Shown here in pieces: positions 1 to 6,193 of a DNA stretch of 8,368 bases (its first letter is position 1; each line of letters starts with the position of its first letter). The stretch covers positions 1 through 8,368 of the forward strand of contig JAKAZJ010000055.1 in the NCBI GenBank assembly GCA_021826565.1, read 5' to 3'. The position numbers and the translations under genes are program-made. This stretch comes from Pseudomonadota bacterium (GTDB lineage Bacteria > Pseudomonadota > Alphaproteobacteria > Acetobacterales > Acetobacteraceae). The notes below the pieces were generated by a model, which saw nothing but the letters and a program-made list of their open reading frames with translations, had not been told where the DNA came from and did no database searches.

Positions 1-698
1 CCGATCCGCCGCTGCTCGCCGTCGGCCCGCCTGGTGCCGGCAAGACGCTGGCCGTCGCGCGCCTTGCCACCCGCCTGGTGCTGGCCGGTGCCACGCCCCG
101 CGTCATCACCGCGGACGGCCAGCGCGCCGGTGCGATCGAGCAACTGGCTGCCTTCACCCGTCTGCTGAACCTGGATCTGCTGGCCGCCGCGACGCCCGAG
201 GCGTTCGCCCGCGCCCTGACCCGCGCCCGCGCCGCGGGGGGACCGGTGCTGATCGACACGCCCGGGCTCGATCCCGGCGCCGATCCCGCGCTGCTGGCTT
301 CCTTCGCGGCTGCTGGCACCCTGGCGCTGGTGCTCCCCGCGGGGCTGGACGCCGAGGAATCGGCCGAGCTCGCCGTTGCCTTCGCCGCCGCCGGAGCGAG
401 CTTTCTGGTGGCCACGCGTCTCGATCTGGCCCGCCGCCTGGGAGGGATCCTTGCCGCGGCCGGGTCCGGGCTGGCGCTGGCCGAGGCGGGGGTGGGGCCG
501 GGGGCCGCCGATGGCCTGACCAAGATGACCCCGAGCCTACTTGCCGCGCGGTTGGAAGCGAGTATCCCGGCCGCGACCCCGCAGTTGAGCCGCCCGGTCT
601 GGCCACGGCTGCGTTCCGACTGGCCACCGCCCGCGCAACGTCCCCCTGCATCCGGCGCTCCTTCAACGGCTACCCCCTTATCGGGAAGACACGCATGA
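1..698 (+). CDS. flhF: FlhF, flagellar SRP-type GTPase (5' truncated by window edge)
   Basis: Only the C-terminal 231 residues are present; the frame opens at base 3 and the N-terminal basic and N domains lie outside the window. FlhF is the third SRP-family GTPase, next to Ffh and FtsY, and directs placement and assembly of polar flagella at the membrane. Visible motifs, counted from the first residue: P-loop GPPGAGKT (8-15), an SRP-GTPase motif resembling DxxRxGAxEQL (38-48, D38, R41, E46-Q47), DTPG (85-88) as the DTxG switch motif, and TRLD (138-141) followed by RRLGG in place of the usual TKxD. The segment GLTKMTPSLLAARL near residue 175 matches the end of the G domain. A proline-rich tail of about 35 residues follows. 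The stop overlaps the flhG start by four bases, so the two are translationally coupled. The family call is firm; FtsY or Ffh is unlikely given the flhG partner and the divergent motifs. Confidence 0.9.
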   Translation, partial: DPPLLAVGPPGAGKTLAVARLATRLVLAGATPRVITADGQRAGAIEQLAAFTRLLNLDLLAAATPEAFARALTRARAAGGPVLIDTPGLDPGADPALLASFAAAGTLALVLPAGLDAEESAELAVAFAAAGASFLVATRLDLARRLGGILAAAGSGLALAEAGVGPGAADGLTKMTPSLLAARLEASIPAATPQLSRPVWPRLRSDWPPPAQRPPASGAPSTATPLSGRHA

Positions 699-1474
699 GC
701 CTGCCCCAAGCTGCCCCGGCCGAGACCGCTCCGCGTCCGGCCGGGCGGCTGATCGCGATCGCCTCGGGCAAAGGGGGCGTCGGCAAGACCTGGTTCGCGA
801 TTACGCTCGCCCATGTGCTGGCGCGCGCCGGGCAGCGGGTCCTGCTGTTCGACGGCGATCTCGGGCTGGCGAACGTGGACATCCAGCTGGGTTTGGCACC
901 GGTGCGCGATCTGGGCGCGCTGCTGGCCGGTCGGACCGGCCTCGCCGAGACGGTGTTGCGCTACGCCGTCGGCGGGTTTGACATTCTGCCCGGATGCGCC
1001 GGGTCCGGCGCGCTGGCGGGGCTGGACGCGGCGCAACTCGACCCGGTGGTGGCGCTGCTACGCGACGCTGCGATGTATCGGCATGTGCTGCTGGACCTTG
1101 GCGCGGGGCTGGAGGCCGGGGTACGCAGCCTGGCGGCGGCGGCGGACACGCTGCTGGTGCTTGCCACCGACGAACCCACCAGCCTGACCGATGCGTACGC
1201 GGTGCTGAAGCTGCACAGCATCGACCGGCCCCGCGGCGATGCGCGCATCGTCGTGAACCTGGCCGCCAACCCGGCCGCGGGGCAGCGCACTTATGCCACG
1301 TTGCGTAAGGCGGCGCAGGCGTTTCTCCGGCGCGACCCGCCGCTGGCGGGCGTGATCCGCCGTGACGAGCGGGTGCGCGACGCGATCCGCCGCCAGACCC
1401 CGCTGCTGGCCCGCTACCCGAACTGCGCGGCGGGAGCGGATGTGGAGCGGATCGCGGCGACGCTGGGATTGTAG
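695..1474 (+). CDS. flhG: FlhG (FleN/YlxH), MinD-like ATPase controlling flagellar number
   Basis: This is a 259-residue ParA/MinD-superfamily ATPase, the usual partner and antagonist of FlhF in limiting flagellar number. The deviant Walker A SGKGGVGKT is at 24-32 with the signature lysine K26. The A' motif DGDLGLANVD is at 53-62, and the Walker B-like strand ends in LLDLGAG (132-138, D134). TDEPTSLTDAYAVLK (158-172) is the typical FlhG stretch after strand 5. The start is fixed by the ATGA overlap with flhF (695-698), with a GGGAAG ribosome-binding sequence at 683-688. The N-terminal 18 residues are Ala/Pro-rich and show no DQAxxLR motif, the one known to stimulate FlhF GTPase activity. The C-terminus stops soon after the ATPase fold, with no clear amphipathic membrane helix. 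MinD itself is less likely because no minC or minE is near and flhF precedes it. Confidence 0.9.
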   Translation: MSLPQAAPAETAPRPAGRLIAIASGKGGVGKTWFAITLAHVLARAGQRVLLFDGDLGLANVDIQLGLAPVRDLGALLAGRTGLAETVLRYAVGGFDILPGCAGSGALAGLDAAQLDPVVALLRDAAMYRHVLLDLGAGLEAGVRSLAAAADTLLVLATDEPTSLTDAYAVLKLHSIDRPRGDARIVVNLAANPAAGQRTYATLRKAAQAFLRRDPPLAGVIRRDERVRDAIRRQTPLLARYPNCAAGADVERIAATLGL

Positions 1475-1558
1475 CGGGGGGCGAACGCGGACGCGGTGCG
1501 CGGCCAGCCCGCTTGCCCGCGCCCCGCCCGCATGCGACCCCTTCGTCTAACCGCATCG

Positions 1559-1563
1559 AAGGA
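1559..1563 (+). promoter_or_regulatory. Ribosome-binding site that fixes the aldolase start
   Basis: AAGGA lies six bases before the ATG at 1570. The reading frame is open further upstream to a TTG at 1513, but that start lacks such a site and adds a low-complexity Pro-rich stretch. Confidence 0.7.
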
Positions 1564-1569
1564 TCCGCC

Positions 1570-2358
1570 ATGACCCAGCTCCGCAATCCGGCCCGCGAGG
1601 CGCTCGCCGCCGGACGACTCTCGCTCGGCTTCACCGTCCGCCTGGTTCGCAGCGTGGAGGTTGCCCCCGCCATGGCCGCCGCGGGCTACGACTGGCTGTT
1701 CCTGGATTGCGAGCACGGCACGCTCGACCTCGATGCCGCGGCGCAGATCGCGGTGGCCGCGCTGTCGGCCGGTATTGCGCCGATCGTGCGCGTGCCGAAC
1801 GGAGAATACGCGATGGCGACGCGGATGCTGGACAACGGCGCGATGGGGATCGTGGTGCCCCATGTCGATACCGCGGAAGAAGCCCGTGAGGTGGTTGAGA
1901 AACTGAAATACCCTCCCGTCGGCCATCGCTCCATGGGTGGCACCGGCCCACATTACGGCCTGCGATCGCTGTCCGTCGGCGACGCCGCGGTGGCGTTGAA
2001 CGCGGCCAATCTGACGGTGGTGATGTTGGAAACCCCGCGTGCGATCGAGAACGCCGACGCGATCGCCGCGGTTCCCGGCGTGGATGTGCTGCTGATCGGT
2101 TCGAATGATCTGTGCGCGGAGATGGGAATTCCCGGCCAGTTCACCCATCCGCGGCTGGAGGATGCATACCGCAAGACCGTCGCTGCCTGCCGCGCCCACG
2201 GCAAATACCCGGGGATGGGCGGGATCTACACGGAATCCATCATGGCGACCTATATCGCGCTCGGCGCCCGCTTCATCCTGTCGGGCCAGGACGGGTCCTT
2301 CATGATGGCCGGCGCCACGTCGCGGGCGGGCGCGTTGCGGGCCATGCCGGTCGGCTAA
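1570..2358 (+). CDS. HpcH/HpaI-family class II (metal-dependent) aldolase
   Basis: This 262-residue protein has the full length usual for the HpcH/HpaI aldolase family (about 250-270), cytosolic TIM-barrel enzymes. They make or break 2-keto acids such as 4-hydroxy-2-oxo-heptanedioate or 2-dehydro-3-deoxy-glucarate using a divalent metal and pyruvate. Aligning by motif to HpaI shows all key positions: H49 in CEHG (general base region), R74 in VRVPNGE (pyruvate contact), D88 in MLDNGA, metal ligand E154 in LETPRAIENAD, and metal ligand D180 in IGSNDLCAEMG. The GHRSMGG loop (118-124) is also typical. The ATG at 1570 is chosen for its AAGGA site and because the homologous region starts there. The gene stands alone, 95 bases after flhG and 82 before pstB, so neighbours do not reveal the substrate. 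The specific reaction cannot be assigned from the sequence, so no gene symbol is given. Confidence 0.88.
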   Translation: MTQLRNPAREALAAGRLSLGFTVRLVRSVEVAPAMAAAGYDWLFLDCEHGTLDLDAAAQIAVAALSAGIAPIVRVPNGEYAMATRMLDNGAMGIVVPHVDTAEEAREVVEKLKYPPVGHRSMGGTGPHYGLRSLSVGDAAVALNAANLTVVMLETPRAIENADAIAAVPGVDVLLIGSNDLCAEMGIPGQFTHPRLEDAYRKTVAACRAHGKYPGMGGIYTESIMATYIALGARFILSGQDGSFMMAGATSRAGALRAMPVG

Positions 2359-2362
2359 CGTG

Positions 2363-2391
2363 CTGTCACGGAAATGTCATCGAACTGCAAT
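2363..2391 (+). promoter_or_regulatory. Pho box: three tandem 7-base PhoB repeats
   Basis: CTGTCAC (2363-2369), ATGTCAT (2374-2380) and CTGCAAT (2385-2391) are spaced by the 4-base AT-leaning linkers GGAA and CGAA, giving an exact 11-base period. This is the architecture of PhoB-binding sites (consensus repeat CTGTCAT). The first two repeats are strong and the third is degenerate. The site lies 50 bases before the pstB start in a gap of only 82 bases. PhoB-activated promoters replace the -35 with the box; a -10 near 2391 (TACGCA) would be weak, and I see no good one. Expected role: phosphate-starvation induction of pstB-phoU-phoB, including PhoB autoregulation. Confidence 0.85.
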
Positions 2392-2440
2392 ACGCACGTC
2401 GCCGCCGGGGGCTAGACCCCGCAGCACATAAGGGGACCGG

Positions 2441-3256
2441 ATGACGGTGGACAGCGGCATCGTACAAGCGGGTAGCGTGGCGGTCACTTCCGCGACCGCG
2501 GTGCCGCCGCGCATTTCCATCCGCAACCTGGATTTCTTCTACGGCGCCACCCAGGCGCTGCGGGGGATCTCATTCGATTTGCCCGACCGGCGGGTCACCG
2601 GCATGATCGGTCCGTCCGGCTGCGGCAAATCCACCCTGCTGCGGGTGCTGAACCGGATGTATGATCTCTACCCCGGCCAGCGCGCCACCGGGGAGGTCCT
2701 GATGGATGGCCAGAACCTGATCGGCCCCGAGATCGACGCCATCGCGCTGCGCGCCCGTGTCGGCATGGTGTTCCAGAAGCCTACGCCGTTCCCGATGTCG
2801 ATCCACGACAATATCGCCTTCGGCGTGCGCCTGCATGAAAAACTGTCGAAATCGCGCATGGAAGAGCGCGTCGAACAGGCGCTGACCCGGGCCGCGTTAT
2901 GGGAGGAAGTGAAAGACCGCCTCGGCGCGTCGGCGCTGGGCCTGTCGGGCGGGCAGCAGCAGCGCCTGGTGATCGCGCGCACCATCGCGATCCGCCCCGA
3001 GGTGATCCTGTTCGACGAACCGACCAGCGCGCTTGACCCGATCAGCACCATGAAGATCGAGGAGCTGATCGACGAGCTGAAAGGCGAGTTCACCATCGCC
3101 CTGGTCACCCATAACATGCAGCAAGCCGCGCGCATCGCCGACCAGGTGGCGTTCTTCTATCTGGGCGAACTGGTGGAGTTCGCCTCGGCCGCGCAAATGT
3201 TCACCGCGCCACGCGAGAAGCGCACCCAGGACTACATCACCGGCCGCTTCGGCTGA
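2441..3256 (+). CDS. pstB: PstB, phosphate ABC transporter ATP-binding subunit
   Basis: PstB is the cytoplasmic ATPase that drives high-affinity phosphate uptake through PstSCA and takes part in phosphate sensing by PhoR/PhoU. The 271-residue protein has Walker A GPSGCGKS (57-64), Q-loop Q112 within the PstB-specific [10 protein letters not shown] (111-120), ABC signature LSGGQQQR (168-175), Walker B VILFDEP (188-194, D192, catalytic E193) and the switch histidine H224 in [13 protein letters not shown], also PstB-specific. The N-terminal 24 residues are an extension before the first strand. The ATG at 2441 has AAGGGG at 2430-2435, five bases away. phoU begins 17 bases after the stop, indicating one transcript. 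The membrane and binding-protein genes pstS, pstC and pstA that usually precede pstB are absent here; an aldolase takes their place. Confidence 0.96.
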   Translation: MTVDSGIVQAGSVAVTSATAVPPRISIRNLDFFYGATQALRGISFDLPDRRVTGMIGPSGCGKSTLLRVLNRMYDLYPGQRATGEVLMDGQNLIGPEIDAIALRARVGMVFQKPTPFPMSIHDNIAFGVRLHEKLSKSRMEERVEQALTRAALWEEVKDRLGASALGLSGGQQQRLVIARTIAIRPEVILFDEPTSALDPISTMKIEELIDELKGEFTIALVTHNMQQAARIADQVAFFYLGELVEFASAAQMFTAPREKRTQDYITGRFG

Positions 3257-3273
3257 GCAGAAGGACGGGCACG

Positions 3274-3993
3274 ATGGCATCCGAACCGCAGCATGTGATC
3301 CGCAGCTTCGATCAGGAGCTGGACCGGCTGCGCGATCTGCTGAGCGAAATGGGCGGCGCGGTGGAAGCCGAGGTCGCGGGCGCGGCGCGGGCGATCCTGG
3401 AACACGACACCGCGACCGCGGCGCGGGTGGTGGAGGACGACAAGCGCGTCGATGCGCTGGAACGCGAGATCGAGGCGTTCGTGATCCGCACTCTGGCGCT
3501 GCGCCAGCCGGTGGCGGGCGATCTGCGCCGTGTCGTGGCGGCGCTGAAGATCACCGGCGATCTGGAACGGATCGGTGACTATGCCGCCAACGTGGCAAAA
3601 CGCGCGATCGTGCTGGCGCAGCTGCCGGCCAGTTTCAGCCTGGCCGGTCTGGGACACATGGCCCGGCTGGTGCAGGAAAATCTGAAATCCATCATTGACG
3701 CGGTGGCCGAGGCCGATACCGAAAAGGCGGTGCGCGTCTGGCGTTCGGACCTTGCGATCGATGACATCTATAACGGCCTGTTCCGCGAACTGATCACCTA
3801 CATGATGGAAGATCCCCGCAACATCACCCCCTGCACGCATCTGCTGTTCATTGCCAAGAACCTGGAACGGATCGGCGATCACGCGACCAATATCGCCGAG
3901 ACGCTGTACTACGCCGTCACCGGCGAGACGCTGACCGATGCCCGCCCCAAGGGCGACACCTCGGCTTATGCCGTGGTGCGTCCGCGCGAATAG
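3274..3993 (+). CDS. phoU: PhoU, phosphate signalling regulator
   Basis: PhoU is a peripheral helical-bundle protein linking the Pst transporter to the PhoR kinase; it keeps the Pho regulon off when phosphate is plentiful. The 239-residue length is normal for the family. The sequence shows the diagnostic internal duplication of two three-helix bundles, each with an acidic metal-binding motif: LERIGDYAANVA (97-108, E98, D102, N106) and LERIGDHATNIA (197-208, E198, D202, N206). RSFDQELDRLRDLLSEMG at the N-terminus is the expected first helix. The ATG at 3274 has AAGGA at 3261-3265, eight bases away. The gene sits 17 bases after pstB and 9 before phoB, so the three are co-transcribed from the Pho-box promoter. 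No truncation or missing motif is visible. Confidence 0.96.
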   Translation: MASEPQHVIRSFDQELDRLRDLLSEMGGAVEAEVAGAARAILEHDTATAARVVEDDKRVDALEREIEAFVIRTLALRQPVAGDLRRVVAALKITGDLERIGDYAANVAKRAIVLAQLPASFSLAGLGHMARLVQENLKSIIDAVAEADTEKAVRVWRSDLAIDDIYNGLFRELITYMMEDPRNITPCTHLLFIAKNLERIGDHATNIAETLYYAVTGETLTDARPKGDTSAYAVVRPRE

Positions 3994-4002
3994 GAACCGA
4001 AC

Positions 4003-4713
4003 ATGTCCGAATCCGGCGCGGCGCGCCCGCTGGTGCTGGTGGTGGAAGACGAAGCCGCCATGGCCACCATGCTGCGCTATAATCTGGAGAAGCAGGGATT
4101 TCGCGTGGATGAAGCCACGGACGGGGAGGAGGCTTTGACCCGGATCAGCGAAACCCCCCCCGATATCGTGCTGCTCGACTGGATGCTGCCGGTGATGTCG
4201 GGGCTGGAAGTCTGCCGCCAGATCCGCCGCCGTCCTGCCACCCGTGACCTGCCGGTGATCATGGTCACGGCTCGGACCGAGGACCAGGACGCGGTGCGCG
4301 GTCTGAACACCGGCGCGGATGACTACATCACCAAGCCGTTTTCCACCGAGGCGCTGATCGCGCGGATGCGCGCTCTGTTGCGTCGCGCCGGCAGTGTACC
4401 GGCGAAATCGACGCTGACGTTCCACGATATCACGATGGATCTGGCCGCGCATCGCGTGATGCGCAACGGCCGTGCGCTGCATCTGGGGCCGACCGAGTTC
4501 CGGCTGCTGGAATATTTCCTGGCCCATCCGCGCCGCGTGTTCGCGCGCGAGGAATTGCTGGATGCCGTGTGGGGCAAGGATATCCATGTCGAACCCCGCA
4601 CGGTGGATGTGCATATCCGCCGACTGCGTAAGGCGATCAACGGGACCGACGAGCTCGACGTGATCCGCACCGTGCGCGCGGCCGGCTATGCGATCGATAC
4701 CGAGCCGGAGTAG
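4003..4713 (+). CDS. phoB: PhoB, phosphate regulon response regulator
   Basis: This 236-residue OmpR/PhoB-type response regulator has a receiver domain (about 10-128) with acidic pocket E15-D16, phosphoacceptor D59 in VLLDWMLPVMSG, T89 and K111 (ITKPF). Its C-terminal winged-helix domain runs from about 138 to 233, including LGPTEFRLLEYFLAHP and the recognition-helix stretch RTVDVHIRRLRKAI, ending in VRAAGYAI. When phosphorylated by PhoR it binds Pho boxes and recruits RNA polymerase. AGGAA at 3992-3996 precedes the ATG by six bases, and only nine bases separate it from phoU. Position at the end of pstB-phoU, behind a Pho box, supports PhoB over other OmpR-family regulators and implies positive autoregulation. 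The kinase gene phoR does not follow. An eight-C run (4154-4161) falls inside the receiver coding sequence, at T51-P52-P53. Confidence 0.95.
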   Translation: MSESGAARPLVLVVEDEAAMATMLRYNLEKQGFRVDEATDGEEALTRISETPPDIVLLDWMLPVMSGLEVCRQIRRRPATRDLPVIMVTARTEDQDAVRGLNTGADDYITKPFSTEALIARMRALLRRAGSVPAKSTLTFHDITMDLAAHRVMRNGRALHLGPTEFRLLEYFLAHPRRVFAREELLDAVWGKDIHVEPRTVDVHIRRLRKAINGTDELDVIRTVRAAGYAIDTEPE

Positions 4714-4743
4714 AAATCCACTCCCGCCGCCTGCCCATCCCAT

Positions 4744-4786
4744 GCTCGCCGCGCGCCCGCCGTCATGGCCGGGTGGGGCGGCGAGC
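4744..4786 (+). terminator. GC-rich hairpin downstream of phoB (possible terminator, no U-tract)
   Basis: GCTCGCCGC (4744-4752) is perfectly complementary to GCGGCGAGC (4778-4786). The stem can continue after a 3-base bulge with CCCGCC (4756-4761) pairing to GGTGGG (4772-4777, one G-U pair) around a ten-base loop. It starts 30 bases after the phoB stop. No T-run follows, so it is not a standard intrinsic terminator; it could mark the transcript end with Rho or protect the 3' end. Confidence 0.4.
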
Positions 4787-4806
4787 GCGACCGGTGCGCC
4801 GCGCGC

Positions 4807-4835
4807 GTGACGCCGACCGCCGCGGTTGCTACACC
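4807..4835 (+). promoter_or_regulatory. Candidate housekeeping promoter for rph-rdgB (weak)
   Basis: GTGACG (4807-4812) resembles TTGAC-type -35 elements, and TACACC (4830-4835) could serve as a -10 after a 17-base spacer. Transcription would begin near 4842, inside a 26-base stretch without any G (4839-4864) that leads to the ribosome-binding site. Matches to consensus are partial, so this is an inference. Confidence 0.3.
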
Positions 4836-4863
4836 CCGCATCCCACACTCCACATTCCAACTT

Positions 4864-4868
4864 AGGGA
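4864..4868 (+). promoter_or_regulatory. Ribosome-binding site that fixes the rph start
   Basis: AGGGA lies eight bases before the ATG at 4877. The frame is open back to a TTG at 4826, but that overlaps the promoter candidate, and RNase PH proteins begin with MRPSGR as here. Confidence 0.65.
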
Positions 4869-4876
4869 CCACCCAG

Positions 4877-5596
4877 ATGCGCCCCTCCGGCCGCGCCGCC
4901 GACGCCATTCGCGCGCTCACCCTCACGCCTGGCTTTGCCCGCCACGCCGAAGGATCGTGCCTGATCCGCATGGGCGAGACCGAGGTCTTGTGCGCTGCTA
5001 GCGTGGAAGGCCGGGTCCCGGGCTTCCTGCGCGGCTCCGGCCAGGGCTGGGTTACCGCCGAATACGGCATGTTGCCGCGCGCCACCCATACCCGCGGCGA
5101 CCGCGAGGCCGCGCGCGGCAAGCAATCCGGCCGCACCCAGGAAATCCAGCGCCTGATCGGCCGCAGCTTGCGCGCCGTGATCGACCGCAAGGCGCTGGGC
5201 GAGATGACCATCACGCTCGATTGCGACGTGCTCAACGCCGATGGCGGCACGCGCTGCGCAGCGATCACCGGCGCCTATGTGGCGCTGGCCTTGGCGTTGC
5301 GGCATCTGCGCAAGATGAACGTGCTGGCGAAGGACCCGCTGCTGGGGCAGGTGGCCGCGATCTCCTGCGGGATCGTGGGCGGGGCCGCTGTCTGCGATCT
5401 CGACTACGCCGAGGACTCGGGCGCCGGCGCGGATGCCAATTTCGTGCTGACCGATACCGGCGGCATGATCGAGATTCAGGCTACCGCCGAGCAGGCCCCG
5501 TTCTCGGAAACCGAGTTTCTGTCGCTGCTTAACCTCGCCCGCGACGGCACCGCCGCCCTGTTCGCCGCCCAGCGTGCGGTGCTGGACGCCGCATGA
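4877..5596 (+). CDS. rph: RNase PH, phosphorolytic 3'-5' exoribonuclease
   Basis: RNase PH trims nucleotides from the 3' ends of tRNA precursors and some rRNA, using inorganic phosphate and releasing nucleoside diphosphates; it works as a ring-shaped hexamer in the cytosol. The 239-residue protein matches the family length. It begins with the canonical MRPSGR and carries R86 in [16 protein letters not shown], the phosphate-binding GGTR loop (123-126, T125, R126), and the acidic catalytic segment [17 protein letters not shown] (174-190) with D180 and D186. [15 protein letters not shown] (196-210) is the conserved C-terminal core. Its stop overlaps the rdgB start by ATGA (5593-5596), giving a coupled two-gene unit. 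All expected active-site residues are present. In many alphaproteobacteria hrcA lies next to rph, but here phoB does. Confidence 0.97.
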   Translation: MRPSGRAADAIRALTLTPGFARHAEGSCLIRMGETEVLCAASVEGRVPGFLRGSGQGWVTAEYGMLPRATHTRGDREAARGKQSGRTQEIQRLIGRSLRAVIDRKALGEMTITLDCDVLNADGGTRCAAITGAYVALALALRHLRKMNVLAKDPLLGQVAAISCGIVGGAAVCDLDYAEDSGAGADANFVLTDTGGMIEIQATAEQAPFSETEFLSLLNLARDGTAALFAAQRAVLDAA

Positions 5597-6192
5597 TCCG
5601 CCGCCTGACGCGCGGGACGCGCGTGGTCCTGGCCAGCCACAACCAGGGCAAGCTCATCGAGATCGCCGCGCTTCTGGCCCCGTTCGGGATCGACATGACC
5701 TCCGCCGGCGCCCTGGGGCTGGCGGAGCCGGACGAGACCGCGTCCGATTTCGCCGGCAACGCGCGGATCAAGGCGCTGGCGGCGGCACGCGCGTCCGCGA
5801 TGGTCGCACTGGCCGACGATTCCGGCTTCTCCGCCGCCGCGCTGCATGGCGCCCCCGGCGTCGTGTCCGCGCGCTGGGCCGGACCGGGCAAGGATTTCGC
5901 CCCGGCGCTGGCCCGCGTGCAGCGCGAGGTCGGGGATGGCCCCGACCGCCGCGCCTGGTTCACCGCCGCGCTCTGCCTCGCCTGGCCGGACGGCGCGACC
6001 GCCACGTTCCAGGGCCGCGTGGACGGGCAACTGGCCTGGCCGCCCCGCGGCCGACACGGTTTCGGCTACGACCCGATCTTCGTGCCCGAAGGCGGGCAAG
6101 AAACCTTCGCCGAGATGGGCGTGGACGCCAAGGAAGCGATCAGCCACCGCGCCCGCGCCTTCGCCGCGTTGCGCGCTGCCTGCCTGCCCTGA
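5593..6192 (+). CDS. rdgB: dITP/XTP pyrophosphatase (RdgB/HAM1 family)
   Basis: RdgB hydrolyses non-canonical purine nucleotides (ITP, dITP, XTP) to the monophosphate and pyrophosphate, keeping deaminated bases out of DNA and RNA. The 199-residue protein has all HAM1 motifs: [11 protein letters not shown] (14-24), [10 protein letters not shown] (52-61), the catalytic acidic ADDSGF (74-79), [11 protein letters not shown] (87-97), [13 protein letters not shown] (155-167), TFAEM (171-175) and the C-terminal K180 with SHRARAF (184-190). It starts inside the rph stop codon (ATGA), so translation is coupled. The stop is one base from the stop of the converging minus-strand gene, leaving no room for a terminator. 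The common alphaproteobacterial neighbour hemW does not follow it. Confidence 0.96.
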   Translation: MIRRLTRGTRVVLASHNQGKLIEIAALLAPFGIDMTSAGALGLAEPDETASDFAGNARIKALAAARASAMVALADDSGFSAAALHGAPGVVSARWAGPGKDFAPALARVQREVGDGPDRRAWFTAALCLAWPDGATATFQGRVDGQLAWPPRGRHGFGYDPIFVPEGGQETFAEMGVDAKEAISHRARAFAALRAACLP

Positions 6193-6193
6193 C

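Noticed and set aside
1133..1145. GCG trinucleotide run in flhG
   Set aside because: It encodes an alanine stretch inside a normal ATPase helix and is expected in GC-rich coding DNA.
1513..1569. Longer aldolase start at TTG 1513
   Set aside because: There is no ribosome-binding site and it adds a Pro-rich extension not typical of the family. The ATG at 1570 has AAGGA at good spacing.
1475..1569. Terminator or promoter between flhG and the aldolase gene
   Set aside because: Only imperfect G-run/C-run pairing and a lone TCTAAC without a -35 are seen; not enough to call either.
801..1673. 290-codon minus-strand open frame across flhG and the aldolase start
   Set aside because: It is Arg/Pro/Ala-rich low-complexity translation antisense to FlhG, with no motif.
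3232..5268. 678-codon open frame on the minus strand across phoU, phoB and rph
   Set aside because: It runs antisense to three clear genes with intact motifs. Its protein is His/Arg/Gln-rich with no recognisable domain, a common artefact of GC-rich codon bias.
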